This document shows positions 7,341 to 16,385 of a stretch of 64,000 nucleotides of DNA, piece after piece. The DNA is from QZLE01 sp033852135 (GTDB taxonomy: Bacteria > Pseudomonadota > Gammaproteobacteria > QZLD01). Both the position numbers and the translations under genes were made by a program. Numbering within the stretch: the stretch's first letter is position 1; the number at the start of each line of letters is the position of its first letter. The stretch lies in NCBI GenBank assembly GCA_033852135.1, contig JAWSVB010000007.1, forward strand, positions 186,001 through 250,000, given 5' to 3'. A model generated the notes under the pieces. That model searched no databases, was not told the origin of the DNA, and saw only the letters and a program-made list of their open reading frames with translations.

Positions 7341-7712
7341 CTAAGGCATCTTATGTCCGGCTCTAATAGCAGCCTGCTTCTGTCCACTATCAAGCGCAGA
7401 CCAGAAAGTATGAACCTTATCGGTTGGCATCTGGCGTAGATCATTCTTGAAAACTCCCTTCTCCAAAGAAACCTTGAAATAAGATGGATTATAGCTTATT
7501 CCATGCATATCCATGCGAGAAAAAACCACATACGCATACTTAGGGCTTAAACAAAAATTCTTCTTATAGAAATTTATCGCGTTTTCAAGCAGTGTATCTT
7601 CTTCTTTGACAGCAAAAATTTCCAACTGATTTAAACAAACCTCAACCTCTTTACGCTTAATCTCAACCGAAACTGAAGATCCTTCGATAGATATGTTTGT
7701 ATCATTGGTCAT
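7341..7712 (-). CDS. Hypothetical protein, first gene of the znu-like operon
   Basis: About 123 residues, with no signal peptide or membrane segment. Charged N-terminal half (VEIKRKEVEVCLNQLEIFAVKEED) and a basic tail (SGQKQAAIRAGHKMP). I do not recognise the family. ATG 7712 is chosen because GGAAGG lies 7 nt upstream. The binding-protein gene follows directly, so this protein is probably made under the same metal-responsive control; a palindrome at 7801 lies in its promoter region. Confidence 0.75.
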   Translation of the reverse strand: MTNDTNISIEGSSVSVEIKRKEVEVCLNQLEIFAVKEEDTLLENAINFYKKNFCLSPKYAYVVFSRMDMHGISYNPSYFKVSLEKGVFKNDLRQMPTDKVHTFWSALDSGQKQAAIRAGHKMP

Positions 7713-7800
7713 AATAGCACCTTCCTTATTAGAGACTGATTGGCATACAATCAGCATTTATCCACTTTTGTTAATATGCACCACTTTAAATCGTATATAA

Positions 7801-7815
7801 GGTTATGACATAACC
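7801..7815. promoter_or_regulatory. Palindrome upstream of the metal-importer operon
   Basis: GGTTATGACATAACC, a 15-nt near-perfect dyad about 90 nt upstream of the first gene of the znu-like operon. It shares the TTAT/ATAA half-site character of the dyad at 4215-4243, so both may be bound by the same metal regulator (inference). Confidence 0.4.
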
Positions 7816-7899
7816 ATTATTTTTAATCAATAGGTAAATCTTGACTCTTTTTGAATATCAAACAAATAAAGTCGACTTTATATTGAGGGTAATAGCCAA

Positions 7900-8151
7900 T
7901 TATTCAACAACGTCTTCAACCGCATCTCGTGTTGTATGACCAATCTCTTTAGTTACATTTTTAGCTGTTTTACCAACAGCCTTTACAGTATCTCTTGAAG
8001 CATGTCCCACGGCTTTTGTTGTGTCTCTGGTTGCATGTCCAACTACTTTAGTTGCATCCTTAGCTGCATGATCAATATCTCGGCCCACACTTTTCAACTC
8101 TGCACACCCTATAAACAAGGTAGTTATTAGTAACAATATTGTTATTTTCAT
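7900..8151 (-). CDS. Small lipoprotein with 11-residue LEA-like repeats
   Basis: 83 residues. A short signal peptide ends in a lipobox (LFIGC), so the mature protein should be lipid-anchored. The rest consists of about five 11-residue units of the type VVGHATRDTTK / AVGHASRDTVK / AVGKTAKNVTK / EIGHTTRDAVE. This amphipathic undecad pattern resembles group 3 LEA proteins, and small stress lipoproteins are often similar. It is predicted to be helical or disordered. A single gene preceded by AGAAG. No enzymatic role is visible. Confidence 0.8.
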   Translation of the reverse strand: MKITILLLITTLFIGCAELKSVGRDIDHAAKDATKVVGHATRDTTKAVGHASRDTVKAVGKTAKNVTKEIGHTTRDAVEDVVE

Positions 8152-8189
8152 ATTTTACTTCTATTTGAAATTGATATAGGCAACTACCA

Positions 8190-10352
8190 TTAACAAGTTA
8201 CCTGCAAAGTGTTACTTTCTTCTTCACATCGAATATGCACACCAAAGCCATCATCTGTTACGAACTCCTGATTTACAATCCAAATTTGCGATAACTCATC
8301 ACTAAGATTTGGTAGTGCTTTCAAAGTGCTCGATGCGCGATCTTTATCAAAGAAAGCTAGCGGTTCATCTAAAAACAGCATCTGCCTACCATTTTTACGG
8401 CTATCACAAAGCTCCTGCGATATAGCTATACGTACTGCCAACAGTATCTGCCTTCTGGTACCGCTTGAGACTTCATCGAATTCCATGAAGTCACCTTTCT
8501 GGCTAGAATAAACGATGACATTTAATTGTTCGTTTATTCTAACCTCACTATATTTACCAGCAGTGAAGTGTTTAAGCGCATTGGTTACCCATTTAGCTAC
8601 ACCATCACTGAATACTTTTGCTTGGTTCTCCGCACCCTCTTTTGCTAGATCTATTGCTGTATACGTTAGCTCGATCGCTTTTGACTTTTCTTCTAACTCA
8701 TTATTTATAGCTTTAACATCAGCATCTATCTGCTCTAATGATCTAGTGTCATCACGCATCTGTTGAATTAATGTTTCAATCTCTTTTAAATTTTCTTCAC
8801 TAGCTCTTTTTTGCTGTACGATCTCTTTCTGTTCGGTTCTCACCTTTTCTATTGTCGGTGAAAATTCTGCTGGTAAGATTTTTGCCTCTCGCTGAATATC
8901 TCTTTGAATAAATGCTAATGCATTTTCATCAAGCAAAACCGATCCAATACCATTTATGTAGGCAGATGTTTTTTCACGTATTAGTTTTATAGGACTTTTT
9001 TCAAGGTACTGAATGGCGTCAGCGAGTGGGATTGATATCAAATCATCAATCTCTTTGGCTTCTTTTTTTATCTGCCCAATTTTTTCTTCAACCATTCCAA
9101 GCTGGATGATACATGTATCATATGATTTTCTTAGCTTTAAAGCGCAGTAAAGCGAAGCCAATATCAAAGTACCAGCTATTATTGCGGCAATTACTCCGCT
9201 TGACCTTTCATACTCACAGTAAATTAAAGATAGTGTAGATATAACCACAAGAATTATTAAAAACGCGCTAGTTATAAACCGAGCTATATTGTTCCTGTAT
9301 TTCTCTGATCTGAGCCTTTTCTGCTCTTCTATTGGGATAATAGTGTGCTTCTCTTTGGATGTTGGAGCGCACTCCCCAAGCATCACACCTAAACCTTCGC
9401 GATAATCGGCAAGCTGCTCATAGATATCTTCAAAACCTACAAGCCTTTCTTCAAACTCTATTAATCTTTCAAGAATTGCAGCAGTTGGATCGCTATCTGC
9501 AAGATCTGGTGTCAATTGCTGCATTTCAGCTATTGTCCCTCGCAAATTTTGCAATAGATCTATCCAATGCGTATATGATGACGACGTTCTTCCTGCTGCA
9601 AGATTTGCGGCATCTTTTTTGGCAGCCTCAATATATTCAGCAATTTTATCTATAAAGCGGGAAAGGTCTAAATCTCTATCTATTAGCAACTGCACGGCTT
9701 GCTGCAGCTTTTTTTGCTCATCCACAAGTTTTTCCATTCGTTCATCGAATGTCAGCGCTTGCTCTTTCTCTTGAGTTAAGTTGTAACGCGTATTTTCTTG
9801 CTTCTCTTTATCATTTTTTTGTTTATCTAATTTCTGGTGTAACTCTGTCAATGCTATTTCAAAAGACGCAACCCCTGATATTCTCTTAATCGCATCAACT
9901 GCTGCTTCTGGCAGTGGTATATCTCGCTGTACTAAGTAATATGACTCAATAAACTCTGCATATGAGTAATCTAAAATTTCAGAAATTGCATCTGCTACTG
10001 AGGAGTTGCCTTCAGCTACTAATGCCTGACTACCTTCTTCAAGCTTATAAAGTTTTACATTGCAGTATCCATGCTGATCTACCTGCCTATCAACTTGATA
10101 CCATTTCCCGGAAACCTCAAAGCTCATAGAGACTTCACACGTTTCCTCCCCCCACTTAACAACGCGTGCTATTTTGTCAAAGTCTACTGCAAAGGTTCTT
10201 CCGAATAGAACAAAAGAGATCGCTTCCCCTATTGAAGTTTTTCCCGATTCATTTCCACCAGATATCGCCACCACCCCATCTTTTGGTAGATTTTCTAATT
10301 GCAATAGTGAATATTTGAGAAAATTATCTGCTTTTAGGCTATTGATTATCAT
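8190..10352 (-). CDS. SMC/YhaN-like AAA ATPase with internal membrane helices
   Basis: 720 residues. N-terminal Walker A (GGNESGKTS, near residue 35), long central coiled coils, and C-terminal signature SSGTRRQ with Walker B MLFLDEPLAFFD make it an SbcC/RecF/SMC-type ATPase. Between the coils lie two hydrophobic stretches (FITSAFLIILVVISTLSLIY and GVIAAIIAGTLILASLYCAL, about residues 360-410), an arrangement seen in YhaN-type proteins. These proteins usually pair with a YhaO/SbcD-like nuclease, which is not adjacent here. The start has GGAAAG upstream. Probably acts on DNA at the membrane (inference). Confidence 0.8.
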   Translation of the reverse strand: MIINSLKADNFLKYSLLQLENLPKDGVVAISGGNESGKTSIGEAISFVLFGRTFAVDFDKIARVVKWGEETCEVSMSFEVSGKWYQVDRQVDQHGYCNVKLYKLEEGSQALVAEGNSSVADAISEILDYSYAEFIESYYLVQRDIPLPEAAVDAIKRISGVASFEIALTELHQKLDKQKNDKEKQENTRYNLTQEKEQALTFDERMEKLVDEQKKLQQAVQLLIDRDLDLSRFIDKIAEYIEAAKKDAANLAAGRTSSSYTHWIDLLQNLRGTIAEMQQLTPDLADSDPTAAILERLIEFEERLVGFEDIYEQLADYREGLGVMLGECAPTSKEKHTIIPIEEQKRLRSEKYRNNIARFITSAFLIILVVISTLSLIYCEYERSSGVIAAIIAGTLILASLYCALKLRKSYDTCIIQLGMVEEKIGQIKKEAKEIDDLISIPLADAIQYLEKSPIKLIREKTSAYINGIGSVLLDENALAFIQRDIQREAKILPAEFSPTIEKVRTEQKEIVQQKRASEENLKEIETLIQQMRDDTRSLEQIDADVKAINNELEEKSKAIELTYTAIDLAKEGAENQAKVFSDGVAKWVTNALKHFTAGKYSEVRINEQLNVIVYSSQKGDFMEFDEVSSGTRRQILLAVRIAISQELCDSRKNGRQMLFLDEPLAFFDKDRASSTLKALPNLSDELSQIWIVNQEFVTDDGFGVHIRCEEESNTLQVTC

Positions 10353-10381
10353 TTTCTTTCCAGAGAGTTATTTAGAAATAG

Positions 10382-10582
10382 TTAACGACAATTTGAAGTT
10401 TTAATCAGTTCTATCACCATATTAGCTGCATCACTAACATGCCTTTTTATAAGAATTTCTGCGCCATCAATTGAGTCAATTCTATCTTCAATAAAGTTAG
10501 AAAATATATCTATAATTCTTTGCTGATTTGCATTATCAAAGCACTTATTATGCTTAGTTTTTATAAGGTTATCCTGTTCCAT
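10382..10582 (-). CDS. Small hypothetical protein upstream of the YhaN-like ATPase
   Basis: 66 residues, acidic-neutral and helical in appearance (NQQRIIDIFSNFIEDRIDSIDGAEILIKRHV). I recognise no family. ATG 10582 has AGAG upstream. It ends 29 nt before the ATPase start on the same strand, so the two may be co-transcribed and this could be a partner of the ATPase (inference). Confidence 0.55.
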   Translation of the reverse strand: MEQDNLIKTKHNKCFDNANQQRIIDIFSNFIEDRIDSIDGAEILIKRHVSDAANMVIELIKTSNCR

Positions 10583-10629
10583 TTTTTCTCTTTTGCTGTT
10601 AGAAGCAATAAGTCCATTATAGTCTTAAT

Positions 10630-11022
10630 TCAGGTATCTCGTTTAATCGAAACTATCTGGCGCCTCTCTTTTTTTGTCGGCCTGCCATCTGTTACTGGGC
10701 GAGATGCCCTATCCATTTTATATAGCTCTGTCATCACTTCCCGTTTTTCAATACTCTCTGATGTCTCTTCATATTGTAATACGGCAACTTTGGCTGAAAC
10801 TCTTTTTTCAAGTAATCCTTTTACGACAAGCACTTTTTCATAAGGACCATGACTTATTAATATTTCAGCGCCTAGCTTTACTTCTTTAGAAGGTTTAGGG
10901 CGAATTCCATTTAACCTTACCTTACCGCCATTTATCGCCTCTAGTGCTAATTTACGAGTTTTGAAAAACCTGGCAGCCCATAACCACTTGTCTAACCTTA
11001 CCTTTTCTAACTCTGTACCCAT
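10630..11022 (-). CDS. hslR: Ribosome-associated heat shock protein Hsp15
   Basis: 130 residues. The S4 RNA-binding domain is at residues 8-70 (VRLDKWLWAARFFKTRKLALEAINGGKVRLNG), followed by the basic Hsp15 tail (GRPTKKERRQI). Hsp15 binds free 50S subunits that carry a nascent chain blocked with tRNA and helps recycle them after heat stress. Length matches the E. coli protein (133). Followed on the same strand by the small gene and the YhaN-like ATPase. Confidence 0.95.
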   Translation of the reverse strand: MGTELEKVRLDKWLWAARFFKTRKLALEAINGGKVRLNGIRPKPSKEVKLGAEILISHGPYEKVLVVKGLLEKRVSAKVAVLQYEETSESIEKREVMTELYKMDRASRPVTDGRPTKKERRQIVSIKRDT

Positions 11023-11046
11023 ATGAAAAATGCCTAGATTAAATAA

Positions 11047-11090
11047 AATATTTTGTTATCGAGAACTAATTTCCTAGATAACAAAATATT
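11047..11090. repeat. 14-bp inverted repeat between the GGDEF gene and hslR
   Basis: AATATTTTGTTATC and its exact complement GATAACAAAATATT separated by 16 nt. AT-rich and without a clear T run, so it is an unlikely strong terminator; it could be an operator for hslR or an mRNA stem. Confidence 0.5.
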
Positions 11091-11171
11091 CTAGTTTTAT
11101 AAAAATAGAAGTTAAATAATATATAGATTATTCAACAAAAGAAAGGGCTCTTATATAAACCAATATCGATT

Positions 11172-12902
11172 TTATTCTTGTGAAACCGGGGTAGTGCTAT
11201 CATCAATCTCAACCCTGTTTCTACCACCATCTTTTGCTTGATATAACGCTTGGTCAGCACGTTCAACAAAAACTTCATACTCTTCATCTGGACAATACTG
11301 TGCACACCCCATACTTGCGGTGATAAATACATTTCCTGATTCAATCACTATTGGATCTTTTTCAATATCGTCTCTTAGCTTCTCAGCTACACCGCGAGCA
11401 CCATAGACATCACACTTAGGTAAGATTAATACAAACTCCTCCCCTCCATAGCGACACACCACGTCCATTTTACGCGCTCTTTTAAGCAGCCTTTGCGCCA
11501 CATCCTGTAATGCGACATTTCCGGCCACATGCCCATAGGTATCGTTGAACTTTTTAAAGTGATCTACATCTATGATGATGATAGATAGGTGGTATTTTCC
11601 AGCGCTACGACGATACTCCATAATTCTATGGCTTAACTCATTCTGGAAGAAACCAAAGTTATATAAAGAAGTAAGATTATCTTTGGTAGCTAACTCATGC
11701 AGCTGACTTACCTTCTGCTCCAGAACCTCATTTAGCTCTTCAATCTTATGGTTCTGTAATTCAACTCTGCCATACAGTTTTGCATTACCTATAGCTGTTC
11801 CAATAAATGAGCCTAACAGATCGATCATTTTTTTATCTTGTTCTGTCAGCTCAGCTACTTCAGCCAAACTCCACAGCCACAATAACCCAACTGGCTTACC
11901 CTTCTGCCTTATTGGTGCACAGAAAAATGTGCGAGCATTAGGTATAAGAGAGAGGGCATCATGATCTTTTTTCGACATTGGTAAATGTCTAATCTCAGTA
12001 ACATCTGGGATAAACATATATCTATTTTGGATAAATACCGCAGGAGTTGTGCCATCAGACACATCAATTTTGTACTTGGTTTTTGGATAATATTCACACC
12101 AGCGAGTAAATACATCTCGGTACTTTTCATCAATAATAGTGCTTTTTTGCACTACAAGTTCGTCATTATCCAGCATTACCACGCCAGCCAGATCAAATGA
12201 AAATTTACGCAAGAGCTCTCGAGATATCATGTCGTAAATTTGATCTACAGAAACAAGGTCGTTTACTTCAGATACAAACGCAAGAAAACGCTCATGCTCT
12301 TCAGCTGCCTTATTTATTAGATCCTCTTGCTCACGCATATATGCAAAATACATTGCATTGGTAAGCTGAGTTCCAAAGAAACGTACGATCTCTTGTAAGG
12401 CTGCTGAATTAGCGCCATGAATGATGTCTTCTTGATTGAATACCATAACAGTACCAATCACATCCATCATATTAAATATTGGTACGACAACAAGGGTCTT
12501 CATCTTCCAGCGTTCAAAACGTGTTTTTGTATTGCCGGGATAGTTTTCAATATTCTCTTCTGTAATAGTGATTGCTCGCTTTTCCCGCATACTGCGGGTA
12601 TTTGCATCAGTCACACTTAATGGAAATTTATATTTACAGTAAGATTGTTCAATTCCCTTATATTCTGGAGGCAATTCAATTTTTTCACAGATCAAGTTAT
12701 CACCACCTCGATCTATAAGGTTAATCAACATCCCATCATATTTATCAAATCTTTTGATCTCATCTGACATCAAAGAAAGCAATTCAGTAAGGTCAACCGT
12801 GTTATGAATAGCTTGCAGTAGATCAAATTGACGAGTTTTCTCTTTTAACAGATCCGCTTTTTTACTAGCGTTTTCTGCCTTTAAATTTGGTGATTGTTCC
12901 AT
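11172..12902 (-). CDS. GAF-GAF-GGDEF diguanylate cyclase
   Basis: 576 residues. Two GAF-type sensor domains (about 20-180 and 205-375), a short coiled linker (NHKIEELNEVLEQKVSQLHEL) and a C-terminal GGDEF domain with active-site GGEEF at 486-490. An inhibitory I-site RKMD sits five residues before it. It should make cyclic di-GMP and be feedback-inhibited. No membrane segment, so it senses a cytoplasmic ligand or redox state. In this genome c-di-GMP plausibly balances the nearby flagellar and exopolysaccharide programmes (inference). Confidence 0.93.
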   Translation of the reverse strand: MEQSPNLKAENASKKADLLKEKTRQFDLLQAIHNTVDLTELLSLMSDEIKRFDKYDGMLINLIDRGGDNLICEKIELPPEYKGIEQSYCKYKFPLSVTDANTRSMREKRAITITEENIENYPGNTKTRFERWKMKTLVVVPIFNMMDVIGTVMVFNQEDIIHGANSAALQEIVRFFGTQLTNAMYFAYMREQEDLINKAAEEHERFLAFVSEVNDLVSVDQIYDMISRELLRKFSFDLAGVVMLDNDELVVQKSTIIDEKYRDVFTRWCEYYPKTKYKIDVSDGTTPAVFIQNRYMFIPDVTEIRHLPMSKKDHDALSLIPNARTFFCAPIRQKGKPVGLLWLWSLAEVAELTEQDKKMIDLLGSFIGTAIGNAKLYGRVELQNHKIEELNEVLEQKVSQLHELATKDNLTSLYNFGFFQNELSHRIMEYRRSAGKYHLSIIIIDVDHFKKFNDTYGHVAGNVALQDVAQRLLKRARKMDVVCRYGGEEFVLILPKCDVYGARGVAEKLRDDIEKDPIVIESGNVFITASMGCAQYCPDEEYEVFVERADQALYQAKDGGRNRVEIDDSTTPVSQE

Positions 12903-13096
12903 ATAATATTTTTTACCAGTTTTCTTTATACTTTAAGATTAGTACATTTTCAGAATATTACAGTTAAATAGTCTTTTGCAAGCATGGGTTTTAACAGAAC
13001 CACAACATTGCACCTATCATGTTGATAATAATTATTAATTTCTTTAAAAAAGGTAAAATTATATTCTAAAAAATATAAATAAAATTAATGAATAAA

Positions 13097-13140
13097 AAAA
13101 TCATGCTACCTACCCTCTAACGAGTCCAAATAGCATGATT
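13097..13140 (-). terminator. Terminator downstream of the Lpd-like gene
   Basis: AATCATGCTA (13099-13108) pairs with TAGCATGATT (13131-13140); on the minus strand the stem is followed by a T-rich run. It lies in the 351-bp gap between the Lpd-like gene and the GGDEF gene, which otherwise shows nothing recognisable. Confidence 0.6.
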
Positions 13141-13253
13141 GATATTTTAGTTATTGATAATAATATTTCTGTGACAGAAATTGTATTTTGCATACTTTGT
13201 TATTTTTCTTCATATGTAAGTTTTTACTTAACTTTTCATATGTTTTTTAAACC

Positions 13254-14663
13254 TCAAAACATAAATCTGCACATCTTTTTAAGAAAACCTGACTTCATAC
13301 GGTTCATCATCCAAGTCTCAGAAGCCCTTTTATTTAAGAACCCCATAGTTGGAAATGAGTGCTGTAAGAACATAATATCGTGCATTCTCATTTTCTTTTG
13401 AATAGCTAGCCCCCACTCATTGATCATTTCACCAGAACCTTCACCAACAATAAGGGCACCATATATCTTTCCAGTTACGCTTGCATATATCTTCACATAA
13501 CCAATACCGATATTTTCAGCTATAGCAGCCCCATAATCAGAATAATTCATCTTAATTACTTCGTATTTAATCCCTTTTTGCTTAAGCTGTTTTTCTGTCA
13601 TACCAACATGAGATATCTGCGGGTCAGTAAATACTGTCCATGGCACAACATAGTTTTTAAATTTACGGCGCATTGGGCCAAACATCATGCTATTCATTAT
13701 TGCAATCATACCTTGATGCATTGCAGAGTGTGAAAGCATGTAGTGACCATTGCAATCACCTACTCCATATATATTTGAGGCTGTTGTCTGCAAATAATCA
13801 TTAACTTTTATGAACCCTTTTTCATTAGTTTCAATTCCAGCAGCCTGTAAGTTTAATTCTGAAAAGTCAGGCGATCTTCCTGCTGCAACTAATAGTTTTT
13901 CACCCTCAAGCACATCACCATTTGCACTAATAACTTTTACAACATCACCATCTTTTTCAATTTTTTCTATCTTTGCACCGTTAAATACAGCGATACCCTC
14001 TTTCTCAAAGGAGTCTTTTAACAGCTCTCCCGTCTCTTCATCAGATCCAGGAATAAGATGTTGATCCATGTGAATTAATGAACACTTGGTACCAAGTCGG
14101 CTAAATGCCTGCGCCATTTCGGTTCCGATTGCTCCACCACCAATAATAACCATACTTTTTGGAATCTCTTCCAAAGTAAACATGTTTTCATTAGTTAGAA
14201 TATCTACATCTTCAATTCCAGGAATCGGGGGAACCATAGGCCTAGTACCAACTGCAACAAAAATTCTCTTCGCTGTGACCGTTTTATCTCCAACCTTTAC
14301 TGTGTTTTTATCTATGAATTCTGCTGACCCTTCGGCTAAAAGAAGATCAACCTTCTCAAACATCGATACAGTTTTAGCATCATTTATATACTTTAAGTAT
14401 TCTTGGATTTTCAAGAACGGTTTAAGGACATTAGGCTTATGGTCTGATTGAAGCTCCATATCAGCAAGCTTCTCAGACTGATGTCTTGTCTTAGCCATAC
14501 GCAAAAGCGATTTACTTGGAATGCACCCAACATTCATGCATTCACCACCAAGCTTGTGTTTTTCAATTGCACAAACCTTAAGCCCCATCTCTGCTCCCAT
14601 TACAGAAACGGCCATTCCAGCAGGTCCTACACCGATTGTTATTAAGTCATAATCGTATTTCAT
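13254..14663 (-). CDS. Dihydrolipoamide dehydrogenase-like flavoprotein disulfide reductase
   Basis: 469 residues. FAD site GVGPAG (11-16), redox-active disulfide C42-MNVG-C47, NAD(P) site IGGGAIGTEMA and second FAD motif ASNIYGVGDCNG are all present. The C-terminal catalytic motif HPTxxE of classical lipoamide dehydrogenases is altered to HSFPTMGF, and the protein ends with an unusual MNRMKSGFLKKMCRFMF tail. It is therefore likely a divergent reductase of low-molecular-weight disulfides, persulfides or metal ions rather than the pyruvate dehydrogenase E3 subunit. It follows the CoA-disulfide reductase gene by 16 nt in one operon. Confidence 0.85.
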   Translation of the reverse strand: MKYDYDLITIGVGPAGMAVSVMGAEMGLKVCAIEKHKLGGECMNVGCIPSKSLLRMAKTRHQSEKLADMELQSDHKPNVLKPFLKIQEYLKYINDAKTVSMFEKVDLLLAEGSAEFIDKNTVKVGDKTVTAKRIFVAVGTRPMVPPIPGIEDVDILTNENMFTLEEIPKSMVIIGGGAIGTEMAQAFSRLGTKCSLIHMDQHLIPGSDEETGELLKDSFEKEGIAVFNGAKIEKIEKDGDVVKVISANGDVLEGEKLLVAAGRSPDFSELNLQAAGIETNEKGFIKVNDYLQTTASNIYGVGDCNGHYMLSHSAMHQGMIAIMNSMMFGPMRRKFKNYVVPWTVFTDPQISHVGMTEKQLKQKGIKYEVIKMNYSDYGAAIAENIGIGYVKIYASVTGKIYGALIVGEGSGEMINEWGLAIQKKMRMHDIMFLQHSFPTMGFLNKRASETWMMNRMKSGFLKKMCRFMF

Positions 14664-14679
14664 AATCTTCGCCTTTTAC

Positions 14680-16371
14680 CTATTTCTCTCTGTCATATGG
14701 CCAGGAAACAATCCCACCTTCCAGAACTTTAACATTAGTATAGCCAATTGATTCAAGATAAATCGCTGCCTCATACCCTCGTAGCGATATTTTGCAATAA
14801 GCTATAATCTCAGCATCTTTGTCTTGTGGTAATTTATCTGTATTCGCACGTAGGGCTCCAAGTGGAATTTTTAGTTCGCCAAAACCAAAACGCATCTCTT
14901 CAAATTCATCCGGGCCACGCACATCCAGTAAACAAATATCTTCTTTATTGTCTAGTTTCTGTTTCACCTCTGGTGCACTAATACCTTTCATTCTCCCAAG
15001 CATTACGTTTTCCAACACATGTGCAGCAGTAATAAAGTTATCAATCGCTGGTGAAAATGGAGGGGCGTAAGGAAGATCAAGATTGATCAAGTCAGACACA
15101 TCCATTTTGCCATGTAAAGCCATTGCAGCCTGAGCTACTCGCTTTGATACATCACCTGTTCCAACAGCTTGCACACCAAGTAATTTACCACTTTTCTTAT
15201 CGGCAACCATTTTAATTACTACTGGCATAGCGCCCATAAACGTTGGTTTATCAGGTGCCGCTTGAATTGTTGTCACAACATCTAAGCCTTCTGCTTTGGC
15301 CTGACTTTCTGATAATCCAGTACTACCTGCAGCAAAATCAAATACTTTACAAATCCCAGTTCCAACTGCCCCCAGATACTCTTCTTTATTTCCTGTTGTA
15401 ATATTTTGACCAATCACTCTACCCTGGAGGTTCGCAGCATCCCCCATAGGCCAGTGCATCTTTTTATTGGTCAGCAGATTCGTCACCTCAACACAATCAC
15501 CAGCCGCATAAATATCCTGATCACTGGTCTGCATATATTTATCAACACAAATACCGCCAGTTTCACCTAAAGTTAACCCAGCATTTTTTGCTAATTCAGA
15601 GTTTGGAGTAACGCCAATTGCACTTACTACCAGATCGCAATCAATATTTGTACCATCACTTAATGCAACACCAGTAACCTTACCATTTGCACCCAGTATT
15701 TCTGAAACTGCTACTCCAGTTACAACGCCTGAGCCTTTACTCTTAACGTGTCTTTCAACCAGCTTAGCCATCTCATAATCTAAGAATGTAAGTATCTGTT
15801 CGCTGCGTTCAACTACTGTAATTTTGATTCCAGCAAGAGTAAATGCCTCACAAACTTCAATACCAATTAATCCTCCACCAACGACAACAACATGCTTTGC
15901 ATTCTGTTTAACCGCCTCTTCTTTAAGATAGCGAGCATCTCCCATTGTATGTAAATGCGAGACACCTTCTAAATCAATTCCTGGAATATTCGGTCTGATT
16001 GGTTTTGATCCGGTGCATATAACTAACTTGTCATATTTCTGCTCTAGCTGCTCCCCAGTTTTAACGTGTCTCGCCTTAACAGTTTTTGCAGCACGATCAA
16101 TTTCTGTTACTTCCGTACCAACAACAGCATTGATATCTTTTACTTTAAAATAGAACTGAGTATCGCGTGGCACTCCTGTTGGCGTACAAATAAGTTTTAG
16201 TTCCTCATCGAACATGCCACCAATAAAATACGGATATCCGCAAGATGCCATACTTAGATTATCCGCTTTTTGAATTATGGTTATCTCAGCATTTGGATCC
16301 ATTCTTCTTGCCTTTGCGGCTGCTTTAGGACCTGCTGCAGAACCACCAATTACAACAATTTTCTTACTCAT
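14680..16371 (-). CDS. CoA-disulfide/persulfide reductase with rhodanese domain
   Basis: 563 residues. Pyridine nucleotide-disulfide reductase (1-455) with FAD site GGSAAGPKAA, single active Cys44 in MASCGYPYF and NAD site VVVGGGLIGIE. A rhodanese domain follows (about 470-560), with Cys526 in AYCKISLRGY. This architecture matches CoA-disulfide reductase-rhodanese / NADH-dependent persulfide reductases, which use CoA to reduce polysulfide or elemental sulfur. GAGGG precedes the ATG. It sits 14 nt after the BASS-type transporter and before the Lpd-like gene. Confidence 0.9.
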   Translation of the reverse strand: MSKKIVVIGGSAAGPKAAAKARRMDPNAEITIIQKADNLSMASCGYPYFIGGMFDEELKLICTPTGVPRDTQFYFKVKDINAVVGTEVTEIDRAAKTVKARHVKTGEQLEQKYDKLVICTGSKPIRPNIPGIDLEGVSHLHTMGDARYLKEEAVKQNAKHVVVVGGGLIGIEVCEAFTLAGIKITVVERSEQILTFLDYEMAKLVERHVKSKGSGVVTGVAVSEILGANGKVTGVALSDGTNIDCDLVVSAIGVTPNSELAKNAGLTLGETGGICVDKYMQTSDQDIYAAGDCVEVTNLLTNKKMHWPMGDAANLQGRVIGQNITTGNKEEYLGAVGTGICKVFDFAAGSTGLSESQAKAEGLDVVTTIQAAPDKPTFMGAMPVVIKMVADKKSGKLLGVQAVGTGDVSKRVAQAAMALHGKMDVSDLINLDLPYAPPFSPAIDNFITAAHVLENVMLGRMKGISAPEVKQKLDNKEDICLLDVRGPDEFEEMRFGFGELKIPLGALRANTDKLPQDKDAEIIAYCKISLRGYEAAIYLESIGYTNVKVLEGGIVSWPYDREK

Positions 16372-16385
16372 TTCTAAGCCCTCAA

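Noticed and set aside
13135..13401. Plus-strand frame of 88 codons at the end of the Lpd-like gene
   Set aside because: It is half antisense to the well-supported Lpd-like gene, starts in its terminator hairpin, has no ribosome-binding site and resembles no protein.
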